From Sphingomonadales bacterium (GTDB lineage: Bacteria; Pseudomonadota; Alphaproteobacteria; Sphingomonadales; Sphingomonadaceae), in NCBI GenBank assembly GCA_018971065.1, contig JAGWVC010000037.1, forward strand, positions 1-34,262: 34,262 bases of DNA. The letters run 5' to 3'. Position numbers and translations under genes: made by a program. Shown in pieces: positions 7,775 to 16,213 of the stretch. Each line of letters begins with the position of its first letter. The first letter of the stretch is position 1. The notes beneath the pieces are model-generated. The model saw nothing but the letters and a program-made list of their open reading frames with translations, was not told the origin of the DNA and ran no database searches.

Positions 7775-8938
7775 ATGCTGGATGCGCGGGCGATCATTGC
7801 CGAGGCCGAGGCGAAAGTGGGGATTGCCGACAGCGACCCGGGCGTGGCGGGGAACCTGGCGCGGCTGGTGGCGGCGATGGCCGAGACATTTCCGATTTCG
7901 GAAGCGGGTGAGGCGCGGGTTCTGGCGTCGATGCGGATGGATGCGACCAACCGGCTGGAGAGCCTGAAATGGCTGCGTGAGCATCCCGGGATCGGCGACG
8001 AGGTGATCGACGCGCCGGTGTTCCTGATGGGGTTGCCGCGTTCGGGGACGACCTATTTCCAGTACCTGTTCGATCGCGATCCGCGTTTCCGGCTGATCCG
8101 CACCTGGGAATCGTCGATGCCGTCGCCGCCGCCGGGGTTCGATCCCGCGAGCGTGGAATCGCGGCGGGCGGCCTGGCGCGAATTGCAGAAGGCGCGCGGA
8201 CACTTCGAGGGGTTCGAGGCGCTGCACCTGTATGACGACGATGGCTCGGACGAGTGCCATGCGTTTTTGCAGCAGAGCTGGGGGGCGGTGGGGCTGAACA
8301 ACCTGTACCGCGTGCCGGGCTATTTCGACTGGTTGCTGGATGGGGCCGATCTGGTGGAGACCTACAAGGTTCACAAGCGGCAGTTGCAGTGCCTGCAATG
8401 GCTGCGCGAGCCGAAGCCGTGGGCGCTGAAGTATCCGAACCACGTTATCGCGATGAACGAAATTCTGGAGGTCTATCCCGATGCGCGGTTCGTGATGACG
8501 CATCGCGATCCAGCACAGGTGGTGGGCTCGATCGCGAAGATGAGCTGGAACTTGCGCGGGATGTGTGCGGCGAGTCCGGTGGACAAGGCGGAGGTGGGGG
8601 CGGACATGCTGCACTTCATCCAGCGGCATGTGGACCGGATCATGGATTTCGACGCCGGGCCGCACGGGGGCCGGGTGGTGCATGTCGATTACTATGCGCT
8701 GGTGGCCGATCCGGTGGGGCAGATGCGGCGGATTCATGCCGGGTTGGGGATCGATACGCCCGACGAGGTGGCGCAGGCGGTGGGGGATTGGCACGCCGCC
8801 AACCCCAAGAACGCGCGGGGGGCGAACGCTTATTCGCTGGATGAGTACGGACTGGATGTGGACGAAGTGCGGGCGCGGTTCGCGGCGTATTCGGCGCGGT
8901 TCGGGATACCGACCGAGGCGGAAGGGCTGGCCCGATGA
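7775..8938 (+). CDS. sulfotransferase family protein (PAPS-dependent)
   Basis: 387 residues from the ATG at 7775, with GGGAGAGGA upstream. FLMGLPRSGTTYFQYLF is the 5'-phosphosulfate-binding loop, and RFVMTHRDPAQVVGS is the 3'-phosphate-binding region, the two defining PAPS motifs. Flanking helices resemble the Sulfotransfer_3-type enzymes that are abundant in sphingomonads and mycobacteria. It would transfer sulfuryl from PAPS to a hydroxyl of an unknown small molecule or lipid in the cytoplasm. There is no membrane segment. It overlaps the DUF1214 gene by 4 bp (ATGA at 8935-8938). I see no link in sequence between this gene and the sulfonate locus further right. Confidence 0.85.
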   Translation: MLDARAIIAEAEAKVGIADSDPGVAGNLARLVAAMAETFPISEAGEARVLASMRMDATNRLESLKWLREHPGIGDEVIDAPVFLMGLPRSGTTYFQYLFDRDPRFRLIRTWESSMPSPPPGFDPASVESRRAAWRELQKARGHFEGFEALHLYDDDGSDECHAFLQQSWGAVGLNNLYRVPGYFDWLLDGADLVETYKVHKRQLQCLQWLREPKPWALKYPNHVIAMNEILEVYPDARFVMTHRDPAQVVGSIAKMSWNLRGMCAASPVDKAEVGADMLHFIQRHVDRIMDFDAGPHGGRVVHVDYYALVADPVGQMRRIHAGLGIDTPDEVAQAVGDWHAANPKNARGANAYSLDEYGLDVDEVRARFAAYSARFGIPTEAEGLAR

Positions 8939-9945
8939 GCTGGGAGGCGCTGAACGCGGCGATTGCCGAAGTGCGGGTGGCGGTGGCGGCCGAGGCGCGC
9001 GATGCCGACATGGCGGCGGAGGGCGAGGCTTATGTCGCCCGTGTGGTGACGGCGGCGATGGCGACGGCGTTCATGGGGCATCGGCTGGTGCAGGGCGGGC
9101 TGGGGCTGGCGTTGCCGGTCTATGGCGGGCCGAACCCCGATTATATCATGCGCCATGCCGCGATCGATGCGGGTGGGCGCTATCGGCTGACCGGGCGGCT
9201 GAACGGATCGGAGCGGGTGGGCGTGGGGCTGTATACGGTGGGGCCGAACGGGGCGCCGCTGATCGCCGGCTATTGCGCGTTCGATCGGGGAAATGTGGGG
9301 CCTGACGGGTCGTTTGCGCTGGAGCTGGCCGGCGATGCGGAAGGGCCGGGGGCGATGGCGATTCCGCAAGGCGCGCGCATCGTGATGTTCCGGGTGTTGC
9401 ATCGCGATGCTTCGGAGCCGGCGTACCTCGATCTGGTGGGTGGGGCGCCGCTGCGCGGGCCGACGCTGGTGACGGGGAGCAACGACGGCGCGCTGGCGTT
9501 TGCGGCGCGGGCGGTGCGGGCGAACGTGGCTGAGTATATGAAGTGGGTGCGGGCGGCGGCGAATCTGCCGAATCGGCTGGACGTGGCGCCCCCGGAACTG
9601 GCGGAGACGGTGATCGGCGATGCCGACACGCAGTATTTTCTGGGTGGGTTCGATCTGGGCGAGGGGGAGTGGCTGGAAGTGGTGCTACCGGCCGGGTTGA
9701 CCGGCTACTGGTCGCTGCACGCCTATAACGCGTGGTACGAGCATCTGGTGACGCCGGGGGTGCATGATCGCAACGCGGTGGCCGGGGCGGACGGCACGGT
9801 GCGGATTGCGGTGGGGCCGGATGTGCCGGGCGACGCGGCGAACCGGATCGACACGCTGGGGCGGCGCAAGGGCGCGTTCGTGTGCCGGATTGTCGGGCAT
9901 GGCGCGGCGGTGGCGGCGCCGGGGGCGGTGGTGCGCCACCTCTAA
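8935..9945 (+). CDS. DUF1214 domain-containing protein
   Basis: 336 residues. The C-terminal third carries the DUF1214 pattern: GYWSLHAYNAWYEHL, HDRNAV, IAVGPDVPGDAANRIDT and GAFVCRIVGHG. The N-terminal part is a helical segment followed by beta-rich sequence. No signal peptide is evident, although some relatives (DUF1254/DUF1214 proteins) are exported. The function is unknown; the tight coupling to the sulfotransferase suggests a shared substrate. Its stop codon overlaps tail to tail with the minus-strand SDR that ends at 9942. Confidence 0.75.
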   Translation: MSWEALNAAIAEVRVAVAAEARDADMAAEGEAYVARVVTAAMATAFMGHRLVQGGLGLALPVYGGPNPDYIMRHAAIDAGGRYRLTGRLNGSERVGVGLYTVGPNGAPLIAGYCAFDRGNVGPDGSFALELAGDAEGPGAMAIPQGARIVMFRVLHRDASEPAYLDLVGGAPLRGPTLVTGSNDGALAFAARAVRANVAEYMKWVRAAANLPNRLDVAPPELAETVIGDADTQYFLGGFDLGEGEWLEVVLPAGLTGYWSLHAYNAWYEHLVTPGVHDRNAVAGADGTVRIAVGPDVPGDAANRIDTLGRRKGAFVCRIVGHGAAVAAPGAVVRHL

Positions 9946-10682
9946 GTGGTGGCGGCGCCGTTGGCCATGATGTGCGTGCCCGAGACCCAGCTTGCTTCGG
10001 GCGAGGCCAGGAAGGCGACGACGGCGGCGATCTCGTCGGCTTGGCCGATGCGCTTGAACGGCGAGGCGGCGGCGAAGTGCGCCTTGTATTGCGGGTTGGC
10101 GTCGATCATCCCCGGGCTGGTGGCGCCGGGGATGACGGTGTTGACGGTGATGTTGCGCGCGCCGAGTTCCTTGGCCCAGCTTTCGGTGAAGCTTTCGACG
10201 GCGGACTTGGCGGCGCTGTAGAGGCCGGCGCCGGCGACGGGGAACTTTGCCAGCGTGGAGCCGAAGTTGATCACGCGGCCGCCTTCGCGGAGGCGTTTTG
10301 CCGCTTCGCTGGCGATGTAGAGCGGGCCTAGCATGTTGAGGCCGAGGATCTGGTCGATCGCCTCGTCGGTGACGTCCGCCAACATGCCGCTGCCGGAGAC
10401 GCCGGCGCAGTTGACGACGATGTCGAGCCGGCCGGGGTCGGCGTCGATCTGGCCGAACAGCCGGGTGACTTCGGCGCGGCGGGTCACGTCGGCCTGATAG
10501 GCGACGGCGCGGCCGCCGTCGGCGGTGATCATCGCCACGGTTTCTTCTGCGCCGCCCTTGCTGTGGGCATAGTGAGCGATGATCATGGCGCCATCGCGCG
10601 CGAGGCGCAGCGCGACAGCGCGGCCGATGCCGCGCCCGGCACCGGTGACCAGTGCGACTTTTCCTGCCAGCGGTTGCGTCAT
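9942..10682 (-). CDS. SDR family oxidoreductase
   Basis: 246 residues with TGAGRGIG, NCAGVSG, the catalytic Ser in INFGST, YSAAK and the C-terminal THIMANGA. NCAG replaces the common NNAG. This is a FabG-like classical SDR of normal length. It stands alone on the minus strand between the DUF1214 gene and the GntR gene; a 62-bp gap (10683-10744) separates it from the GntR stop, so it may be read from the GntR promoter. The substrate is not deducible. Confidence 0.88.
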   Translation of the reverse strand: MTQPLAGKVALVTGAGRGIGRAVALRLARDGAMIIAHYAHSKGGAEETVAMITADGGRAVAYQADVTRRAEVTRLFGQIDADPGRLDIVVNCAGVSGSGMLADVTDEAIDQILGLNMLGPLYIASEAAKRLREGGRVINFGSTLAKFPVAGAGLYSAAKSAVESFTESWAKELGARNITVNTVIPGATSPGMIDANPQYKAHFAAASPFKRIGQADEIAAVVAFLASPEASWVSGTHIMANGAATT

Positions 10683-10744
10683 CGTTCCCTCCCGTTTGCG
10701 CCTACGGTAGTTTCCCGGCGTGGGTGAGCAACCGCGAAGTGCCT

Positions 10745-11440
10745 CTAGCTGCCATTGCCGTTGAGGAAGGCGAGGATGGGGGCGCGGTTGTTGCGGTCCG
10801 CCTCGAAGCGGGCGAGCGCGGGATCGCCGCGCAGGATGGCGTCGATGATCAGGCGGCGGCCGGTTTTCCAGCGTTCGATGCCGATCGGGCCTTCATAGAG
10901 ATCGCCCAGCGGCCGCGCGCCGGCGAAGCGCAGGGTGACGCGGGTGAGCAGTTCGAACAAGGGCCGCGCGACCATGCGGAACAGCAGGTCCTGGAATTCG
11001 ACCTCGCGGTGGGTGAGCGAGATGCCGTCGCCGGCTTCGGCGATCGAGCGGGCGAAGCGGCGCAACTCGTCGAGCAGAGCGGGATCGCGGCATGTGGCGG
11101 CGGCGGCGGCGAGCTCGTTGAACAACAGCGAGGTCATGTCCAATGCTTCCTGCCACGAGGCGGGCTGGCTGCGCATGTAGGCGGCGAGCGAGCGTTCGAG
11201 CGAGGCGGCGTCGGGCCGGCGGCCATAGTAGCCGCCGCCGGGGCCGCGCCGCACGTCGAGCAGGCCTTCGTGTTCGAGGATGCGGGCGGCCTGCTGGATG
11301 GTGACGACGCCGACGCCGAGCGCGCGGGCGAGATCGGGCAGGGTGCCGATCGCCTCACCATCGGGGGCGGCGAAGATCCGTTCGCGCAGGGCTTCGACCG
11401 TGGCGGGGACGAGGTTCTTGCGGGAGACTTTTGCGGTCAT
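10745..11440 (-). CDS. GntR family transcriptional regulator (FadR-like C-terminal domain)
   Basis: 231 residues. The N-terminal winged helix-turn-helix (LPDLARALGVGVVTIQQAARILEHEGLLDVRRG) is GntR-type, and the C-terminal ~150 residues are helical with an FCD-like pattern (an Arg-containing helix around FRMVARPLFELL). A -35 TTGATC (11469-11474, minus strand) and -10 TATTAT (11447-11452) with a 16-bp spacer place the transcription start at or within a base or two of the ATG at 11440, so the message is probably leaderless. The -10 overlaps an operator-like motif shared with the divergent aldehyde dehydrogenase promoter. It is likely an autoregulated repressor of that operon. Confidence 0.87.
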   Translation of the reverse strand: MTAKVSRKNLVPATVEALRERIFAAPDGEAIGTLPDLARALGVGVVTIQQAARILEHEGLLDVRRGPGGGYYGRRPDAASLERSLAAYMRSQPASWQEALDMTSLLFNELAAAAATCRDPALLDELRRFARSIAEAGDGISLTHREVEFQDLLFRMVARPLFELLTRVTLRFAGARPLGDLYEGPIGIERWKTGRRLIIDAILRGDPALARFEADRNNRAPILAFLNGNGS

Positions 11441-11446
11441 GGCGGG

Positions 11447-11474
11447 ATAATACGCGTGTTTTTGGCGTGATCAA
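11447..11474 (-). promoter_or_regulatory. promoter of the GntR gene with overlapping operator
   Basis: On the minus strand, TTGATC, a 16-nt spacer and TATTAT are followed 6 bp later by the GntR ATG. The spacer/-10 junction contains AACACGCGTAT (11450-11460 on the plus strand as ATACGCGTGTT), an imperfect dyad around ACGCGT. The same motif sits at the same place relative to the -10 of the opposing promoter. Confidence 0.6.
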
Positions 11475-11488
11475 TCCGATTATTCCGC

Positions 11489-11515
11489 TTGTGGTGGAAA
11501 TAACACGCGTATAAT
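11489..11515 (+). promoter_or_regulatory. promoter of the aldehyde dehydrogenase operon with overlapping operator
   Basis: A perfect -10 TATAAT lies at 11510-11515. The best -35 is TTGTGG at 11489-11494, with a short 15-bp spacer. AACACGCGTAT at 11502-11512 runs into the -10. A start near 11522 would give a leader of about 43 nt before the ATG at 11565. Confidence 0.55.
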
Positions 11516-11564
11516 CTGCGTTCGACTCGCGTCGGCCCGTTCGATGCGCAGAGGGAGAGATTTG

Positions 11565-13043
11565 ATGGCGTTTCAGCATCCGGATGCGGCGAGTCTGCCG
11601 CGTTTTGCCAATTTCATCGGCGGTTCGGCGGAGGAAAAGGGCTCTGGCAACGTGCTGGCGCATGTGTATCCGGGCACCGGGCGGGTTTCGGGCGAATTGC
11701 GGATGGCGAATGCCGCCGATGTGGATCGCGCGGTGGCGGCGGCGCGCAGTGCGTTTCCGGCGTGGCGGGCGATGCCGGGCGACAAGCGGCGCGACCTGAT
11801 GTTCAAGCTGGCGGCGCTGCTGGAAGCGCGGATGATGGATTTCGTGCCGTCGCTGGTGGCGGAGAACGGGTCGATCAGCATGGCGGCGCCGTACATGGGG
11901 ATCGATGCCGCGCAGAAGTTCCGGTATTTCGGCGGCTGGGCCGACAAGATTCACGGCCGCACCGTGCCGATGTGGGCCGGGCAGGCGCATGATTACGTCA
12001 GCTATGAGCCGTATGGCGTGGTGGGCGTGATCGTGCCGTGGAACGGGCCGCTGTTTGCCGCGACGATGTGCATGGCGCCGGCGCTGGCGGCGGGCAACTG
12101 CGTGGTGCTGAAGGCGCCCGACCTGGCGCCCTATTCGGTGATGAAGCTGGTGGAGGTGATTCATGAGGCCGGGTTCCCGGCGGGGGTGGTGAACCTCGTC
12201 ACCGGCGCCGCCGATGTGGGCGACGCGATGGTGGCGCATCCGGCCATCGACATGATCCAGTTCATCGGTTCGGGCGCCACCGCGCGCAAGGTGCTGGCGC
12301 GCGCTTCGGAGACGCTGAAGCCGTGCGGGCTGGAACTGGGCGGCAAATCCGCGGTGATCGTGTTCGACGATGCCGAATTGCAGGGCGCGGCGAAGCGCGG
12401 GCTGACCGGCGCGGTTTCGGCCAACGGGCAGGGCTGCGTGAACGGCACGCGGCTGCTGGTGCAGCGCGGCGTGTATGAGCCGTACCTGCAGATGCTGGGG
12501 GCGATGGCCGGCTATATCCAGGTGGGCGATCCGTTCGACGCGAAGACGACGATGGGGCCGGTGATTTCGGAAGTGGCGATGAGCCGCATCACCGGCATGG
12601 TCGAGCGCGGCGTCGGTGCCGGGGCGCGGCTGGTGTGCGGCGGGCAGCGGCTGGGCGGCGACCATGCCGACGGGTTCTTCCTGCCGGTGACGGTGCTGGC
12701 CGATGTCGATCCCGCCAGCGAGATCGCGAAGAACGAGGTGTTCGGGCCGGTGCTGGTGGTGACGCCGTTCGACACCGAGGAAGAGGCGATCGCGCTGGCC
12801 AACGGCAGCGATTACGGGCTGGGTGCCTATGTCCACACGCAGAACCTGGGCCGCGCGCATCGCGTGACGAAGGAACTGCAGGCCGGGCAGATCCACGTCA
12901 ACGGATCGGGCGAGGCGATGCAGCCCAACGTGCCGTTCGGCGGTTGGAAGCATTCGGGCCACGGGCGACTGGGCGGGGTGGAAGGGTTGCAGGCGTTCCT
13001 GCAGCCGAAGAACATCTGGATGAATATCGGGGCGGAGGGCTGA
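11565..13043 (+). CDS. aldehyde dehydrogenase family protein
   Basis: 492 residues from the ATG at 11565, chosen over 11544 because GGGAGAG lies between them at a suitable distance. All hallmarks are present: VIVPWNGPLF (cofactor entry), the ELGGKS glutamate, GQGCVNGTR with catalytic Cys291, EIAKNEVFGPVL, and FGGWKHSGHGR near the C-terminus. It is a soluble NAD(P)-dependent enzyme that oxidises an aldehyde to the acid; the substrate is unknown. It is the first gene of a five-gene operon with spacings of 4, -1, -4 and 2 bp and is probably repressed by the divergent GntR protein. Confidence 0.93.
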   Translation: MAFQHPDAASLPRFANFIGGSAEEKGSGNVLAHVYPGTGRVSGELRMANAADVDRAVAAARSAFPAWRAMPGDKRRDLMFKLAALLEARMMDFVPSLVAENGSISMAAPYMGIDAAQKFRYFGGWADKIHGRTVPMWAGQAHDYVSYEPYGVVGVIVPWNGPLFAATMCMAPALAAGNCVVLKAPDLAPYSVMKLVEVIHEAGFPAGVVNLVTGAADVGDAMVAHPAIDMIQFIGSGATARKVLARASETLKPCGLELGGKSAVIVFDDAELQGAAKRGLTGAVSANGQGCVNGTRLLVQRGVYEPYLQMLGAMAGYIQVGDPFDAKTTMGPVISEVAMSRITGMVERGVGAGARLVCGGQRLGGDHADGFFLPVTVLADVDPASEIAKNEVFGPVLVVTPFDTEEEAIALANGSDYGLGAYVHTQNLGRAHRVTKELQAGQIHVNGSGEAMQPNVPFGGWKHSGHGRLGGVEGLQAFLQPKNIWMNIGAEG

Positions 13044-13047
13044 CAGG

Positions 13048-13836
13048 ATGACGATGCTGGATCCGAAGGAGCGCACCGCGCGCGGGGTGGCGATTGGCGC
13101 CGACGTGGCGGGGATCGGGGCCGAGGCGGTGACGCCGTGGCAGGGATCGATCCGCGATTTCCATTTTGCCGAAGTGTGGAACCGGCCCGGGCTGGCGCGG
13201 CGCAAGCGGTTCCTGATCGCGATTGCCGGTTCGGCCTGCACCGGCAATGTTGCCGAGGTGGCGCAGTATGTGCGTGGGGCGCTCTCGACCGGGGAGCTTT
13301 CGGTGCGCGAGCTGCGCGAGGCGGCGCTGCACTTCTCGGTCTATTCGGGCTGGGCGCGCGGGCGGCTGATCGACGAGGCGGTGACGGCGGCATTGCCTGA
13401 GTTGGGCCTGGCCGATGCCGAGTGCCCGCCGCTGCGCGAAGGCCCGTGGGACCCGGAAGTGCGCACCAAGGAGGGCATGGCCGAGTTCACCAACGTGATG
13501 ACGTTCAGCGGCGGGCCGTCGATCAGCCCGTTCCTGGAAGCGATCAACAACTTCGTGTTCGGCGAGATGTGGTGCCGGTACGAAGGGCTGGACCAGCCGT
13601 CGCGGCGCTGGCTGACGCTGGTGGGGGTGTGCGAATCGACCGCCGAGACGCCGATGAAGAGCCATATCCATGCGGCGATGGCGAGCGGCAACTGTGCGCC
13701 GGCCGAGATGCAGGAGTTCGTGCTGGCCTATGGGCTGGTGATGGGCTGGCCGCGCGCCTCGATGATCCAGGGGCTGGTGTGGGAGCAGGTGCGCAATTTC
13801 GAGAACGGCTGGCCGTGGTCGGGGGAACCGGCATAA
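13048..13836 (+). CDS. carboxymuconolactone-decarboxylase-like (CMD) family protein
   Basis: 262 residues with two CMD-like helical repeats. The first covers roughly 50-115 (SACTGNVAEVAQYVRGALSTG, then ELREAALHF). The second covers roughly 190-245 (ESTAETPMKSHIHAAMASG, then EMQEFVLAYGLVMG). The AhpD-type CxxC pair is absent, and a His is retained only in the second repeat, so a peroxidase role is unlikely. It could be a decarboxylase/hydrolase or a binding protein for a ring-opened or lactone intermediate. The start at 13048 has GGAGG 9 bp upstream; an ATG at 13054 is possible. The stop overlaps the next start as TAATG. Confidence 0.75.
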   Translation: MTMLDPKERTARGVAIGADVAGIGAEAVTPWQGSIRDFHFAEVWNRPGLARRKRFLIAIAGSACTGNVAEVAQYVRGALSTGELSVRELREAALHFSVYSGWARGRLIDEAVTAALPELGLADAECPPLREGPWDPEVRTKEGMAEFTNVMTFSGGPSISPFLEAINNFVFGEMWCRYEGLDQPSRRWLTLVGVCESTAETPMKSHIHAAMASGNCAPAEMQEFVLAYGLVMGWPRASMIQGLVWEQVRNFENGWPWSGEPA

Positions 13837-14591
13837 TGGCGCAGGTTATCGACATGACCGGCAAGGTTGCGCTGGTGACTGGCGCGGCTTCGGGGCTGGG
13901 CCGGGCGGTGGCGCTGCGGCTGGCGGAAGCCGGGGCGACGCTGGCGCTGGTGGATGTGAATGCCGAGGGCATCGAGGAGACGGCTTCGCAGATCAGCGGC
14001 GTCGAGGTGTTGCGGCACGTGGCCAACCTGGCCGATGCCGAGGCCTGCGCCGGATCGGTGGCGACGACGGTGGCGACGTTCGGGCGGCTGGATGCGCTGT
14101 GCAATATCGCCGGGATCATCAAGATGGCGCACAGCCACGAGATGCCGCGCCGCGATTTCGAGCTGACGATGGCGATCAACCTGCATGCGCCGTGGTATCT
14201 GTCGCAGGAGGCGATCCCGCACTTGCTGGATGTGAACGGAGCGATCGTCAATTGCTGCTCGTCCGCGTCGTTCATCGGTGAGGCTTATGCGGCGGCCTAT
14301 TGCGCCAGCAAGGCCGGGTTGATGAACATGACCAAGGCGCTGGCGATGGAATACGTGAGGAAGCCGATCCGCATCAACGCGGTGGCGCCGGGCGGAATGA
14401 TGACCGGCATCGCCAACGGCATGACCTTTCCGCACGAGCCGGAGCGCGACCTGCTGGCGCGCTATTCGGGCCTGCGCGGGCTGGTCGAGGTGGAGGACGT
14501 GGCCGAGCTGATCGCGATGCTGGCTTCGCCGGCGGGGCGTTCGTATCACGGCGCGTGTCTTTCGATCGATGCGGGGATTACGGCGGGATGA
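13836..14591 (+). CDS. SDR family oxidoreductase
   Basis: 251 residues, starting at the ATG that overlaps the previous stop (TAATG). Motifs are TGAASGLG, the acidic VDVN after the second strand, which favours NAD(H), NIAG, the catalytic Ser in NCCSSAS, and YCASK. It is probably a NAD-dependent alcohol dehydrogenase in the pathway of the neighbouring aldehyde dehydrogenase. It overlaps the next gene by 4 bp (ATGA), consistent with translational coupling. Confidence 0.9.
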   Translation: MAQVIDMTGKVALVTGAASGLGRAVALRLAEAGATLALVDVNAEGIEETASQISGVEVLRHVANLADAEACAGSVATTVATFGRLDALCNIAGIIKMAHSHEMPRRDFELTMAINLHAPWYLSQEAIPHLLDVNGAIVNCCSSASFIGEAYAAAYCASKAGLMNMTKALAMEYVRKPIRINAVAPGGMMTGIANGMTFPHEPERDLLARYSGLRGLVEVEDVAELIAMLASPAGRSYHGACLSIDAGITAG

Positions 14592-15400
14592 GCGACAGGA
14601 TCGGCTTTATCGGGGTTGGTTCGCAGGGCGGGCCGATGGCGCATCGCATCGTCGATGCCGGGATGCCGCTGGTGGTGTGGGCGCGGCGGCCGGAGGCGCT
14701 GGAGCCTTACGCCGCCAAGGGCGCGGGCGTGGCGGCGAGCGTGGCCGCGCTGGGCGCGCAGTGTCGGCATGTGGGGGTGTGCGTGGTCAACGATGCCGAC
14801 GTGCTGGGCATCTGCGAGCAGTTGATCCCGGCGATGGCGAAAGGCGGGGTGATCGCGATCCATTCGACGGTGCTGCCCGAGACGGTGGTGGCACTGGAGG
14901 CGCGCTGCGGCGAGGCCGGGCTGATGCTGGTGGATGCGCCGGTCAGCGGTGGCGAGCCGGCGGCGAAGGCGGGGACGCTGACGGTGATGTGCGGCGGTTC
15001 GGCCGAGGCGTTTGCCGCCGCGAAGCCGGTGTTCGAGACGTTCGGGAAGATGATCGTGCTGCTGGGCGGCGCGGGCGCGGGGCAGCGGGCGAAGATCGTC
15101 AACAACGCGCTGCTGTCGGCGCACATCGGGCTGGCCTGGTCGGCGCTGGGATCGGCGGCGGCGCTGGGCATCGACAAGGCGGCGCTGACCGAGCTGATCC
15201 GCGAGAGCAGCGGGCGCAGCTTCGGCTTCGAGGTGGCGGCGCGGCTGCCGGCGCCTACCGCGTTCGAGCACGGCGCGCGGATGCTGTTCAAGGATATCGA
15301 ACTGATGAAGGCCATTCTGCCGGGCGATCCCGGGGTGGCGGCGCTGTGGAATGCCGGCGGGGAATTCCTGCAGGCGGCCACCGGCAACAAGGAGCAATGA
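14588..15400 (+). CDS. NAD(P)-dependent oxidoreductase, 3-hydroxyisobutyrate dehydrogenase-like
   Basis: 270 residues, slightly shorter than the usual 290-300 of beta-hydroxyacid dehydrogenases. The N-terminal Rossmann motif is GFIGVGSQGGPMA, the substrate-binding motif is DAPVSGGEPAAKAG, and the catalytic Lys lies in QRAKIVNNALL. The C-terminal helical domain contains KDIELM. Family enzymes oxidise a beta-hydroxy acid (3-hydroxyisobutyrate, tartronate, gluconate-6-P) or reduce its semialdehyde. Beside an aldehyde dehydrogenase and two SDRs it may act on a hydroxyacid intermediate. It overlaps the preceding SDR by 4 bp. Confidence 0.87.
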   Translation: MSDRIGFIGVGSQGGPMAHRIVDAGMPLVVWARRPEALEPYAAKGAGVAASVAALGAQCRHVGVCVVNDADVLGICEQLIPAMAKGGVIAIHSTVLPETVVALEARCGEAGLMLVDAPVSGGEPAAKAGTLTVMCGGSAEAFAAAKPVFETFGKMIVLLGGAGAGQRAKIVNNALLSAHIGLAWSALGSAAALGIDKAALTELIRESSGRSFGFEVAARLPAPTAFEHGARMLFKDIELMKAILPGDPGVAALWNAGGEFLQAATGNKEQ

Positions 15401-15402
15401 CA

Positions 15403-16188
15403 ATGGCATTTTCGCTGGATGAATTCCGCCTGGACGGCAAGGTGGCGGTGGTGACCGGCGCCGGCGGGCGTGGCAACTCGATCGGCCGCGCCTATGCGCT
15501 GGGGCTGGCCGATGCCGGTGCGGCGGTGGTCGTGGCCGACCTGAACGGCGAGGGCGCGAAGGCGGTGGCCGACGAGATCGTTGCGGGCGGCGGCAAGGCG
15601 GTGGGCGTGGCTGTGGACGTGGCCGACGAGGCCTCGACGCTGGCGATGGGCCAGGCGGCGGTGGACGCGTTCGGCGGGGTGGACATCCTGGTGAACAACG
15701 CCGCGCTGATGGTCGATATTTCCTACGACAACTGCGAGACGGTGAGCCTGGACGCGTGGAACAAGGCGTTCGCGGTGAACCTGAACGGGGCGCTGCTGTG
15801 TGCCCGCGCGGTGCTGCCGTCGATGCGTAGCCGGGGTGGTGGGCGGATCGTCAACCAGGTTTCGGGCGGGGCGTTTCCGGCGATTGGCCTGTACGGCATC
15901 AGCAAGCTGGCGCTGGTGGGGCTGACGACGACGCTGGCCAAGCAGTTCGGCAAGGAAAACATCACCTGCAACGCGATTGCGCCGGGCAATGTGATGTCGG
16001 ACGCGGGCAAGCTGCTGGTGCCGGACGATTCGCCGTTCATCCAGTTCCTGCAGGCGACATGCGCAACCAAGCCGCGCGGCGCGCCGGAGGAACTGGTGGG
16101 GGCGCTGATGCTGCTGTGCTCGCCCGCCGGGCAGTGGATCACCGGGCAGACGATTCACGTCGATGGCGGCTGGGTGATGCGGCCCTGA
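15403..16188 (+). CDS. SDR family oxidoreductase
   Basis: 261 residues. The glycine loop is lengthened (TGAGGRGNSIGRA) compared with the usual TGxxxGIG, a variant seen in some SDRs. NNAAL replaces NNAG, the catalytic Ser is in NQVSGGA, and YGISK supplies Tyr and Lys; the C-terminus has HVDGGWV. VADLN after the second strand suggests NAD(H). The ATG at 15403 is preferred to the one at 15397 because AAGGAG at 15389-15394 is then 8 bp away. It is the last gene of the five-gene operon and ends 25 bp before the convergent anion channel gene. Confidence 0.9.
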   Translation: MAFSLDEFRLDGKVAVVTGAGGRGNSIGRAYALGLADAGAAVVVADLNGEGAKAVADEIVAGGGKAVGVAVDVADEASTLAMGQAAVDAFGGVDILVNNAALMVDISYDNCETVSLDAWNKAFAVNLNGALLCARAVLPSMRSRGGGRIVNQVSGGAFPAIGLYGISKLALVGLTTTLAKQFGKENITCNAIAPGNVMSDAGKLLVPDDSPFIQFLQATCATKPRGAPEELVGALMLLCSPAGQWITGQTIHVDGGWVMRP

Positions 16189-16213
16189 TCGGCGGCGCAT
16201 CAGCAGGGCAAGG

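Noticed and set aside
7775..8938. Possible functional link between the PAPS sulfotransferase and the SQ locus
   Set aside because: Sulfate ester transfer and sulfonate cleavage are unrelated chemistries, and the genes are 10 kb apart under different regulators.
11355..13247. Long minus-strand open frame (630 codons) opposite the aldehyde dehydrogenase
   Set aside because: Shadow of the aldehyde dehydrogenase and CMD-like genes, with no family pattern and low-complexity composition.
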